Origin: Batillaria attramentaria
Lineage: Eukaryota; Mollusca; Gastropoda; Batillariidae
DNA length: 64,000 nucleotides
Assembly: GCA_018292915.2 (NCBI GenBank)
Contig: JACVVK020000035.1
Location: forward strand, 1,701,501-1,765,500
Reading direction: 5' to 3'
Shown here: positions 55,227-64,000 of the stretch, in pieces
Layout: each line of letters starts with the position of its first letter
Position numbering within the stretch: position 1 is the first letter of the stretch
The notes under the pieces: model-generated
Databases searched by the model: none
Told to the model about the DNA's origin: nothing
What the model saw: only the letters and a program-made list of their open reading frames with translations
Made by a program: the position numbers and the translations under genes

Positions 55227-55234
55227 GATACACA

Positions 55235-55690
55235 ACTGAGGAGAACCAGAGAGAGAGAGAGAGAGGTATGAACTGCGCGCTAGTCGCTGGGGAGCGAACA
55301 TCCAATTAGAGAAATTGCGCGATCCTCTGGCCTGATAAGACTGAGGTTGACACAGGTTAGTTCGTACGTACGTGGTTGCTGATAATAAAAAGTCTGTTTT
55401 GGACGGAAAGGGTACGGTGATGACGTGGCTGGGTGGGAAAAGGTTGTAGGAGGGGGTTAGGATGGAAAACTGAACACACTGGTAGAATTCCGGCTTGTTG
55501 GTGCTTGGACGAGATGTTAGGTTATGCTAGGTTATGTTTGATTTTGTATGCTGACAGACGGACACCCGCGACAACTCGCATAAGCGACCACATTTTTTTT
55601 TTCACAGAGTTTCAGATACACATTTGATTTCACCAGCACACCAGCTGTCACTTACACACGCCTTTCATCTGAAACTATCACGATCTGTTG
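55235..55690. other. Unannotated sequence
   Basis: A short GA run at 55251-55266. No gene seen. Confidence 0.35.
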
Positions 55691-55715
55691 GAACTGTGCC
55701 CTTAATCAAGAGAAG

Positions 55716-55892
55716 AAACGTGGACGAAACAATCACGTATTTGGACGAAAAGGACATTGGGCGAAATGTCTCGTATCTGTCGCCCATGGTTAGAAGAAGA
55801 AAAGTGTGCTAAACATATTTGGGACAAAACTGATTTTGGGCGAAATGTGCAGGTCGAAAAGGACATTGGGCGAAACAATTTGTAACTGTCGC
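55716..55892 (+). repeat. GGACGAAA/GGGCGAAATG short-motif repeat
   Basis: GTGGACGAAACAA, TTGGACGAAAAGGACATTGG, GGGCGAAATGTC, TTGGGCGAAATGTGC and AGGACATTGGGCGAAACAA recur, with AACTGTCGCC or ATCTGTCGCC endings. Motifs are shared with 47330-47410. Confidence 0.6.
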
Positions 55893-56524
55893 CAGCATTT
55901 ACCCGGCCGCAACGTGGCCCAGAAATGTTGGTGTCCTACCTGGACATTCCTCAAACACACACACAGCAGGACGGGAGGTTTTGTCACGCCGTGGTGAGAT
56001 GGATGTCACGCCAACACGTGTGACCGCTGTCCTTTTGATGCCCGTGACTTACTGACTGCACGCCATGTTTGAACGTTCCGACGTGAAGACCGCAGTGGCT
56101 CTCCGCACACTTGTACACAAACACCTTCCTCTCTCGCCATTCAGCACCGTGTTGACATTTCATGTTCAGTTTGCAAAGGGGTTTTAGCGAGAACATGGCT
56201 GTCTTCCCGTCTTTTTCTTCAACTGCTCTGTGTTGTAGAAGGGTTGGCTGCAACGCAAGGCGAAGTCTGCTTTCGGGAGGCGGGTGGTTTTGTTAATTAA
56301 CTTGAAAGAGGAACGGATTTTTTTTTTGGTTGTTTCCTGTTCGCGGGAAACGAAGGTTAGGTGATGTTCAGAGAGGTAATTGTTCGCTAATTACGAACTT
56401 GTTGGGGGGCACAGGATACGCGAAAACTTTCAAGCGCTTTCGGAAATGTGACTGGCTATTAGAGTTGAAAGTGGACGGCGTTGGCTAAGTGAAACTGTGC
56501 GAAAGGCAGTGGGCAGTTGGGGAT

Positions 56525-56527
<3 letters not shown>

Positions 56528-56579
<52 letters not shown>

Positions 56580-56587
56580 CGCGCTAC

Positions 56588-56645
<58 letters not shown>

Positions 56646-56682
56646 CGCGCGCGCCACGGTGTGTATGTGTGTGTGTGTTTCA
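56528..56682. repeat. Duplicated (TG)n(CG)n compound microsatellite
   Basis: (TG)n-(CG)n-CTACGG is followed by (TG)n-(CG)n-CCACGG and a short TG tail. The whole compound block is present twice in tandem, giving about 150 bp of alternating purine-pyrimidine DNA. Confidence 0.95.
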
Positions 56683-56689
56683 GGCGACT

Positions 56690-57212
56690 CAGCCTAGGCT
56701 TTGACGAATGAGATTAACGATCGCGGCCCGGTTTTACCTGCACGTTAAGAGCCAGACATAGACATCGGGTTCTCAGAATCTGCTGCTTTACTATCTTCAC
56801 TCCAGCTTACACTTTTTTTTTTCTATTTCCCCACCTTAGTTATATATGAGAGTTGAGATAAAATTCCCTACACAGAATTGATAGTTCGGGATATACGGCG
56901 TTCGACAGGCGATTAGAGGAGGTATTAACTGATTCCCAGTGGAGTTTTTGCCAGGGAGTCTGAGCGGTAAACGGGAGTTATTTTGTGGGGAAGGTATGCC
57001 TCAGGGCGCCCCTAGCCCCTCGCCTGACATCAGCAGTCTGTGGCGCTGTCCGTCAAACTGCTGCTGGAACTGAAATTGCTAATCACACTTCGGGCGCTTG
57101 TACAGGGCGGTAGTGAGGAGGCGGTGAACACGCCACAAAATACCTAGCAACATAGCAGACAGTGCTGTTATAATGTTACCCAGATCGCTACACTTTGTAC
57201 GCCGATCTCTCT

Positions 57213-57215
<3 letters not shown>
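56690..57215. other. Unannotated sequence
   Basis: No feature beyond the flanking microsatellites. Confidence 0.35.

Positions 57216-57266
<51 letters not shown>
57216..57266. repeat. (TG)25 microsatellite
   Basis: Pure TG repeat after a short CT run. Confidence 0.97.
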
Positions 57267-57267
<1 letters not shown>

Positions 57268-57351
57268 CAATTATCTTTTTAATTTTAGTATTTTTATATA
57301 TGTCCTTTCTTTTCAGTAATAGTTGTTTTGTTTATAATCTAGTACTGAAAT

Positions 57352-57874
57352 ATCTCTCTCTCTCTCTCTGTCTCTCTCTCTCTCTGTCTCTCTCTCTCTC
57401 TGTCTCTCTCTCTCTCTGTCTCTCTCTCTCTCTGTCTCTCTCTCTCTGTCTCTCTCTCTCTCTGTCTCTCTCTCTCTCTCTGTCTCTCTCTCTCTCTGTC
57501 TCTCTCTCTCTCTGTCTCTCTCTCTCTGTCTCTCTCTCTCTGTCTCTCTCTCTCTCTCTGTCTCTCTCTCTCTGTCTCTCTCTCTCTCTGTCTCTCTCTC
57601 TCTCTGTCTCTCTCTCTCTCTGTCTCTCTCTCTCTCTGTCTCTCTCTCTCTCTGTCTCTCTCTCTCTGTCTCTCTCTCTCTCTGTCTCTCTCTCTCTCTG
57701 TCTCTCTCTCTCTCTGTCTCTCTCTCTCTCTGTCTCTCTCTCTCTCTGTCTCTCTCTCTCTCTGTCTCTCTCTCTCTGTCTCTCTCTCTCTCTGTCTCTC
57801 TCTCTCTCTGTCTCTCTCTCTCTCTGTCTCTCTCTCTCTCTGTCTCTCTCTCTCTCTGTCTCTCTCTCTCTCTC
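57352..57874. repeat. (CT)n minisatellite with regular TG interruptions
   Basis: About 520 bp in which a TCTCTCTCTCTCTG-type unit of 12-16 bases repeats about 36 times. The spacing of G varies in 2-base steps (mostly 14), and higher-order patterns recur. The + frame of 229 codons (SLSLSLCL) and the - frame of 187 codons (RERERQ) are artefacts of it. Confidence 0.97.
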
Positions 57875-57984
57875 AATCGTGTAATTTGATTAAATTTGGT
57901 TTTGGGTTTATTATTATTAGATTTAGTAGTGTTAGCAACGGCAGGTATGAAAACTGTTTCACTTCAATGACTTCAACCGTAGTA

Positions 57985-58057
57985 AAATAAAGTTTTCATT
58001 TCATTTCATTTCATCTCTCTCTCTCTCTCCGGCTCTCTCTCTCTCTCTCTCTCTCTG
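57985..58057. repeat. (TTTCA)n and (CT)n simple repeats
   Basis: AATAAAGTTTTCATTTCATT then (TTTCA)n to 58014 resembles a retroposon 3' end with a pentamer tail. (CT)n follows to 58057. Confidence 0.75.
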
Positions 58058-58062
58058 TGGAC

Positions 58063-58140
58063 TGTCAATGTTCGGGTAAGTTCAAATCCTGACTCAGACA
58101 GCCATGAATTTGTGTTGGAAAAGGACATTAACCTGCAACC
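58063..58140 (+). mobile_element. Degenerate SINE family 1 fragment
   Basis: CTGTCAATGTTCGGGTAAGT then TTCAAATCCTGACTCAGACA (mutated B box), and GTGTTGGAAAAGGACATTAA (tail). The body between is deleted. Confidence 0.5.
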
Positions 58141-58703
58141 GCCCATCCAGCAGATCAACTCTCCGTCTGTCTGTCTGCCTCTGCCTCTCTCTCTCTCGCT
58201 GTTGTAGCTCGCCACGTTTTGTAACAGTGTTAGAATCGTATTGATGTGTTGTTGGAAAAACTACTCAAACTGCTTTCGGCGTTTAATTGATATTTGTATT
58301 GGAAGGCGAACCCACATCACGGCACATAGACCACATTGCAGCAAGGATCTCCATGTTGCTCTTTCCACTCTCTGATCTCAGACAAGCTTTCTCAACTGAA
58401 AGCTTTGGGAATAGCTTGAACAAGAAAACACATAGGGTGGTCTTACGAGGCGGCCGAAATTCTTCCCCTCTCACAGTGTGAACGAAAAATGGTGGCCAGC
58501 CGCATGATTTCTTTTCCCCGCTTGGTTTCTGTCCTATGGCCCGGAGTGTGGAGGTCAAGTTGTTGTAGAGGAGTGCCTCACAGTAATTACTCACATAAGA
58601 GCATACGACACAAAACAGTTTCCACACAAGCACACAGTCCTCATGTTGTCCACTCAGTGACAAGGTGTTCGAGCACCACATCTGCAATATTCATGTATTA
58701 CGC
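58141..58703. other. Unannotated sequence
   Basis: Opposing frames at 58283-58687 (-, 134 codons) and 58489-58731 (+) have no recognisable domain. Confidence 0.35.
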
Positions 58704-58714
58704 TGGCTCTGTCG

Positions 58715-58908
58715 CGGGTGGGTGTGGGTAGGCGTTTGGGAGTTTAACGTCCTTTTTCACCACGGATGATGATACGCGGATGATATCAAAGACGGGACAA
58801 CGATGAAAAGGCCAGCACAAATATTTGGCCCCAGCTGGGATTCGAACTCACGACCCGAGCACTGGAAGTCCAACGCTCTACCATTCCGGCGGCCACCCCA
58901 GCTCCCCT
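58715..58908 (-). mobile_element. SINE family 1 copy with perfect target-site duplication
   Basis: Complete copy: tail GGGAGTTTAACGTCCTTTTT, body GATGATATCAAAGACGGGAC, B box GCTGGGATTCGAACTCACGA, A-box side CAACGCTCTACCATTCCGGC. A small duplication (GATGATGATACGCG) lies in the body. The 11-mer TGGCTCTGTCG directly flanks it at 58704-58714 and 58909-58919. Confidence 0.92.
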
Positions 58909-58919
58909 TGGCTCTGTCG

Positions 58920-60120
58920 GGAGAAACAGCAGTGAAAATACAGTATGTTCTCAGTGTGTGATTAACATCAAGATCAAGGAAGCAAACCAGAGCATTTGAT
59001 GCTGCCCCTCAAGGCTTTGGACTGTCTCTGCCTCGCAGTGAACATACGCAATTCTGTGCCTGTCTCGGACTAAGTTGAGTGCGTCAATCCACTGAGCCGC
59101 GAATTAGTCTGTGTTGCTTGCGCGGCGTTAAGCCCTGAATAACTGACTAACTACTGAACTAACAGTATATCCACTTGCGGCCGGTACCACTGATGGCGGG
59201 CCTGCGCAAAAGACAAGCGGGAAAAGGAACCACGGCACGCTGGCCCACCTCTTACCGCTGGAGTGGGTTAGTTATGCCGGCAAAATGGAAATGCGTCCGA
59301 TTACAGCAAGCACCTTTCAGCTGGAGACGCGATGTTAGACTATGATTAATGTCAGGTATTACGTTCCCTTTGATGTAAGGTTAGTTGGATGAAAAGCACA
59401 ACAGGTATTGACCTATCAGCACGTCGCGCTTGGAGTCACGTGGGGGTCGGTGTATTGTGCGCATGCCCAGATGTGCCGCGTGAGTTTTTTTTTTGTTTTT
59501 TTTGCCAGCTAGCCAGTATAAGAGTAGGTAAATTGAATCTGACGAATTCGCGTCAAATACAAACAAATATGAATGAATACATAATTACGCGGTTTCAGTG
59601 TAAGAGCCACGCCTGTATGATCACTGGGTCGCTACGGGTCACATTTATTTTTAGACAAAAAGGGGTTAAGTGTTGGCAGGCTTCCTGATAGCCCAGTCAG
59701 TGGTTACTCACTAGCAGCGAAAGCAAAGCAGTATCAATGTAGGTCACTGCTACTATTAATTCAAGCAAACTGTTTGATTCAACCATGGTATGTTATTAGT
59801 GTGTGTGTGCGTGTGGCAATTAACATTCGCAGCGCTGTCAGTCACAACGGCCGGTGAATGACTCAATCGTGTGTGTGTGTGTGTGGGGGGGGGGATGGGG
59901 GGGGGGAGAGGTGGTTTCACTGGCCCGCGTGTTCAATCATGCACGCGGCTTGTGTGTAATCATAACAATGATAAGAAGAAAAAGAGTTATAGCGCTGTAA
60001 CCTATTAATAAAGAACAGTTTCAAGCGCTTTAAAATAAAATAACAAATGAAAAGGAAAAAAACTACCAGTATATACAAAAATATACCGTGGGAGAGCCAT
60101 AAGGTCAGGGCCTAGGCACA
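58920..60120. other. Mostly unannotated sequence
   Basis: Short GT and poly-G runs at 59869-59898. No gene seen apart from the repeat fragment at 59108. Confidence 0.35.
59108..59160 (+). repeat. GCTTGCGCGGCGTTAAGCCC repeat 3' end
   Basis: TGTTGCTTGCGCGGCGTTAA then GCCCTGAATAACTGACTAAC. The GC-rich block matches the units at 53923-54045 (reverse strand) and the interrupted copy at 49640/50058. A short tandem tail follows, as in retroposons. Confidence 0.55.
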
Positions 60121-60122
60121 AC

Positions 60123-60123
<1 letters not shown>

Positions 60124-60205
<82 letters not shown>

Positions 60206-60221
60206 ACACACACACACACAC

Positions 60222-60278
<57 letters not shown>
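60124..60278. repeat. (AC)n microsatellite, 155 bp
   Basis: One of the longest AC tracts in the window, with one GA and one AA interruption. Confidence 0.97.
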
Positions 60279-60279
<1 letters not shown>

Positions 60280-60280
<1 letters not shown>

Positions 60281-61470
60281 TGCAAACAGTTAAATCAGTG
60301 GTATTCAGGGCTGAAAATAGGCGGGCTTGAAGATTTTTCGTGAAAGTTTCAAGTGAGTGTGTCAGTATAATCGGCGAGTACTGACGACCATCTTTCAAAC
60401 ACAGTTCACCCCACTACACTTTCCAACACTCGAAACTCATTCAGGCCATGCTGACTTGCAGTAAACAACAAACTCCCGTTATCTCACGACTCCCCTACAC
60501 AGGAACTCTTTCACTCTCGCTCTCAGCCTGCAAGCCAGCAGCGTCTGCTAAAACTAAAACCTCCCCCAAGCTATTTAGCCCTGTGGAGAGGCAGATGATC
60601 GTTTGGCGGTAAAAAGTGGCCTTGATGCCAAAGCCAGACCACTGCCTGCCGGGGGTACGATAAGCCCGTGTCTTGGACCAGGTAAACCCGTGTGCCGGGG
60701 CTGCCAAAATAATGACACGCCCATGCCTCGTTGGGAGGAGAACACCCATGTTGGTTTCACGTCTTGCCGCTTGGGACAATGTTGATACGTTAATAAGAGA
60801 GTGATGTAGCATTCTTCACGTGTTCGACGGACTCGGTACTGGCGCCATTATGAAAGGAACTTGAACTTGGTTATAGTGAAGAAATGTATTGCAAGAATTG
60901 CTGTGTGATGCACTGATCTGATGCGGATCAGGTGTAGGATGCCCGGCCACTGTAACCGACAGAAGGGTAAATGGGACTGAGTGGAAAATGCCCAAAGCGG
61001 CCATTGCCAGTGACTACACACAAAAAGAAAATTGATATCGCCACCGCTTTCGTATCCGGCCTGTATGAAATGACTAGTTTGCAAGTGGAACCTGTAGATA
61101 CTAGCTAAGAAACCTTCCCTTACTTTCCCACTTTCAACTGACCATCTATCCATCACTGCACCAGGTGCCCTTTTTGTCGCTTCACTGAAGTCTTGACAGT
61201 CTATATCTTAATGATAGATAGAGCTTTGAATGCAATACGCTGACTGTGCGAACGAGACCTGCAACGGCCCGAAGTTCTCCTAGTCAGCGCGAGACCGCAA
61301 CACAGTAGCAGACGACTCGCTTTTCGCTTAGCCTTCTGTTGGCTGTATGACAGCGTATGAGAAGCAGTAGCTGTCTGTGTGCGTAAGTGGTACAATGTTA
61401 CACACCACAAACTGAAATAGCTCTGTCCGATATGTTTGGCCGGAGAGATCGGCCTTCAAGCTGGTGGTAA
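60280..61470. other. Unannotated sequence
   Basis: Opposing frames between 60495 and 61156 lack domains and splice context. Confidence 0.35.
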
Positions 61471-61472
61471 TA

Positions 61473-61474
<2 letters not shown>

Positions 61475-61538
<64 letters not shown>
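61475..61538. repeat. (GT)32 microsatellite
   Basis: Pure GT repeat. Confidence 0.97.
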
Positions 61539-61539
<1 letters not shown>

Positions 61540-62310
61540 CAACTGAGTTGCCGGGAGGAGGTCAGTCAGTGTGTGTGTGTGAGGGGGGAGGGGCCGGATT
61601 ACAGGTCAACACTTGAACTGATCATTTGAAGAGACACCGACTGGTAATGTAACTGGAAGTCTGTAGTGCCTCACTAGTCACACTACTCACGAACCAGTCG
61701 GGACGATTCAGACACAATACGCGCGCGTACACGATCTATCTTTGTCTCGTAGAAAGGCCGAGCCACCGACTGACTGACTGACTGTGTCGAAGAGGGTTAA
61801 AGACTCCCGAATCACAATGTAATACCGTTCAGCCCAATTGCCTCACCTCAGCGTCTCTCAGGCAGATGATGGGAAAATCAGAGTGTTTCCTTTGTGTTCG
61901 GTTTCAGTTATTGTACAAGGTGGCTTGTTCGCGCGCGTAAGTGTTTGGTCTGATACCAGTCGCGGGGACTGAGCAGGAAGCGTGGCTGCCCGTTTGTTTT
62001 CGCTGGTTTTCTCCACATTTCTTTGATAGTTGGTCTAGGGAGTTAGAGTCGTTTGGAATTCCTCATTGAGACGTGCCGCCTAAGGTAATCAGTAGACCTC
62101 AGTTTCTTTCAACTTGTGACGGTAAGCTGAACTGATTTGAACGGAGAGTTCGAGTTTTCCCCTCAGTTCAGTTACTGCATGCCGGCTCAGTTCACTGCTC
62201 ACGCACAAAATTGCTGTTGTTATGTGACTGAGTCGAGTCTCATGGGGTTTCACTGTGTTCGTTCCCTGGCGTGGTTTCACCGGCACACACGCACACCGTC
62301 ACCGCACACA
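61540..62310. other. Unannotated sequence
   Basis: No feature recognised apart from a short GACT run near 61769-61783. Confidence 0.35.
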
Positions 62311-62312
62311 CC

Positions 62313-62313
<1 letters not shown>

Positions 62314-62359
<46 letters not shown>
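62314..62359. repeat. (AC)n microsatellite
   Basis: About 23 AC units, preceded by diverged CACACCG units from 62283. Confidence 0.95.
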
Positions 62360-62361
<2 letters not shown>

Positions 62362-63385
62362 TGGCCGGTATTGAGTGTGATCTCAGTTTTTAATTCTCCG
62401 TTGAACCGCCGGCTTTGAAGTAATTAACGGTCAACTGTATCCCACTGCTATAATATGGCCTAACGAGCAGGAGCCAAGATTTCATCAGTTCAGTGGTATG
62501 TCATCAGTTTCCTGGCTTGTACTGACTCTCTCTCTCTCTCTCTCTCCACTGACTTAGCTGAGTTCACCAGTGTTTCCAGAACTGAGACTGTTCAGCCATT
62601 TTCAGCCTTGTCACATCAGAAGCAGGGCGGGGGGAGGAATGCCTGGAGTTTGAAGAGCACGGGGGCTGTCGAAAGTTTCCAAAAAGCACGGAGCAAAACC
62701 GTTATCTTCCTTTCTGTCTCTCTCCCCCCCCCCTCCCCTTCTGGCCTGCTCTGTCTACTACACAAGGAGGCCATCAGTCGAGTTACTTTTCCTTTTGACT
62801 TTGGAGAAAGGTTTGGGAATGCCGAGGGGATGACTTTTATGCTCTCTTTTTCTTGAGAGCTCGCTCTCTCTTTCGCTCTTTCTCTCTCGCCTCCAGACTT
62901 TGTGTTTCGGTGCCCGATGTGCTGATTCCCTGATAAACTGCTCGCTGAAAACTTTTCTCTGAGCTCTCTCCGTTGGCATGGTAACGGGGCACTCTAAATG
63001 ATATATTGGGGGAACAAATGTAAGCGTATTTTTGAAGGAACGTATATGGTTTGCCCCTGGAGCTGTTTGTAAATATTTGTGAGAGAGGGGAGGCTGTTGA
63101 GTGCTGAAAAGACAAGGGGGCCGGGTAGACAGAACTTTCCGGGATTCAGATAATGGCCTCGCTACTTCAGTGTTTGCGCGTGCTTTGAGAAGTGCGCTGT
63201 TCTTTTCTTTTCTTCTTTTTGCCATTTTTTTTCTTTGGGTAGGGCGGGTGTTGAGGGGGGGGGGGGGGCGCAGTCAATGTTTTGAAGTGGAATTCTGTGC
63301 CAGATTTTCGAGCTGTTTGCAGTACACATCTACCGGAAACTGTGATAGTATGACACAGGAAATCCCTTGTACTACTGCGAACTGG
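62360..63385. other. Unannotated sequence
   Basis: (CT)n at 62526-62547, poly-C at 62724-62733 and poly-G at about 63256-63268. The minus frame at 62758-63225 is Lys/Arg/Glu-rich because of CT-rich sequence and is not called. Confidence 0.35.
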
Positions 63386-63387
63386 GG

Positions 63388-63568
63388 GAGCGGGGATAGC
63401 CAAAATAGTAATGGTAGAGCGTTGGACCTTCAATGCTCGGGTGGTGAGTTCGAATCCCAGCTGGGGCCAAATATTTATTCGGGCCTTTTTCTCGTTGCCC
63501 CGTCTTTGATATCACTCGTACCTGGTGGAAAAGGACGTTAAAAGTCCCAAACACTGACCCATCCACCC
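63388..63568 (+). mobile_element. SINE family 1 copy, full length
   Basis: Head GGGGATAGCCAAAATAGTAA then TGGTAGAGCGTTGGACCTTC (with a small insertion in the A-box region), B box GAGTTCGAATCCCAGCTGGG, body TCTCGTTGCCCCGTCTTTGA, tail GGTGGAAAAGGACGTTAAAA. No clear target-site duplication was found by eye. Confidence 0.85.
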
Positions 63569-63934
63569 TACCACGACCGTATGCCGGCTTAACTGATTTG
63601 AAAAAGGTCTTATAATCTAACGGAGGATTGTGATTTGTATCTTGATGTTTGTGTTGACTTAGGCCGAACACCCAGTCACAGTGTAAAACACTTCAGTATC
63701 CAACCCTCAAAGTTTCCGTGTACCGCCGGCGTGCATTCAAAGTCAGTTTCCTCAAGGCACAAAATTTATGAGTTACTAAAAATATGAATGTTTATACAAA
63801 TGAGTTGCGACGTCACATTTTAATCCCCTGCCTCAATCGTACCCCGAGGCTTGCAAAGTTCAGAGAAACTTGACATTCTCTCTGTCTGTCGCTCTCTCTC
63901 TCTCTCTGTTCAGCCTTATCATAGTCTCAAGCGC

Positions 63935-63972
63935 AACACATAACCACTAGGCCGCTACTCCATCTTCCAGTA
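63935..63972 (-). mobile_element. Possible tRNA-like SINE head
   Basis: Reverse reading GGAGTAGCGGCCTAGTGGTT resembles the A-box end of SINE family 2 (GGTGGTCTAGTGGTTA). It is followed at once by (GT)n at the window edge, so the assignment is weak. Confidence 0.25.
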
Positions 63973-64000
63973 GTGTGTGTGTGTGTGTGTGTGTGTGTGT
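63973..64000. repeat. (GT)n microsatellite, cut by window end
   Basis: GT repeat running off the right edge. Confidence 0.95.

Noticed and set aside
57195..57884. 229-codon + ORF and 187-codon - ORF
   Set aside because: SLSLSLCL and RERERQ are translations of the CT/TG minisatellite.
62758..63225. 155-codon minus-strand ORF
   Set aside because: Arg/Lys/Ser/Glu bias from CT-rich DNA, no domain, no promoter.

Overview
The window is eukaryotic nuclear DNA, most likely from a marine mollusc and probably a gastropod. That placement is an inference from overall character: sparse coding, very many long (AC)n, (AG)n, (CT)n and poly-G tracts, many tRNA-derived SINE copies, LINE 3' ends with (ATT)n tails, and low-copy MITE-like elements. 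No bacterial-type operon, CRISPR array, rRNA gene or functional tRNA gene is visible. Nearly all open frames are either microsatellite translations (CVCVCV, SLSLSL, THTHTH, poly-P/poly-G) or chance frames.

Coding content is thin. The best-supported host gene part is a first coding exon at 40896-40956 (+). It has a CAACCATGG start, a 20-residue signal peptide and a consensus GTAAGT donor in phase 1, behind a CpG-rich, TATA-less leader at about 40250-40895. The rest of that gene is not recognisable, so positions 40957-64000 may lie largely within its first intron. Weaker gene candidates are: a possible terminal exon at 659-724 (+) followed by AATAAA at 926; a compact intronless ORF at 12163-12540 (+) with a TATA box upstream and AATAAA 19 bases after its stop; a 90-codon ORF at 33376-33648 (-); and a coding-like relic at 18211-18417 (-).

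Mobile DNA is the main content. SINE family 1 (about 170-195 bp, tRNA-like head with a GGTTCGAATCC-like B box and a conserved body ending near a GGACGTTAAA motif) has more than a dozen full or partial copies on both strands; two have clean 11-12 bp target-site duplications. SINE family 2 (about 390 bp, tRNA head, long body, (ATT)n tail) has one copy on each strand, and the 49665-50057 copy has a perfect 11 bp target-site duplication. LINE remnants include a readable reverse-transcriptase ORF C-terminus at 10405-10638. Two MITE-like elements, 54602-55226 and 36357-37023, have clear terminal inverted repeats.

Several diverged tandem arrays occur: 12690-13610 (five units of about 150-200 bp), 33720-34530 (six units of about 115-180 bp), 42390-43460 (short diverged motifs), 54084-54174 (exact 32 bp period) and 57352-57874 (CT tract with regularly spaced TG interruptions). 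The 140 bp near-pure poly-G at 10046-10185 is either an extreme G-tract or a sequencing/assembly artefact. I found no convincing new biological system. The items most worth checking are the compact 12 kb ORF unit, the two MITE-like elements and the signal-peptide exon.
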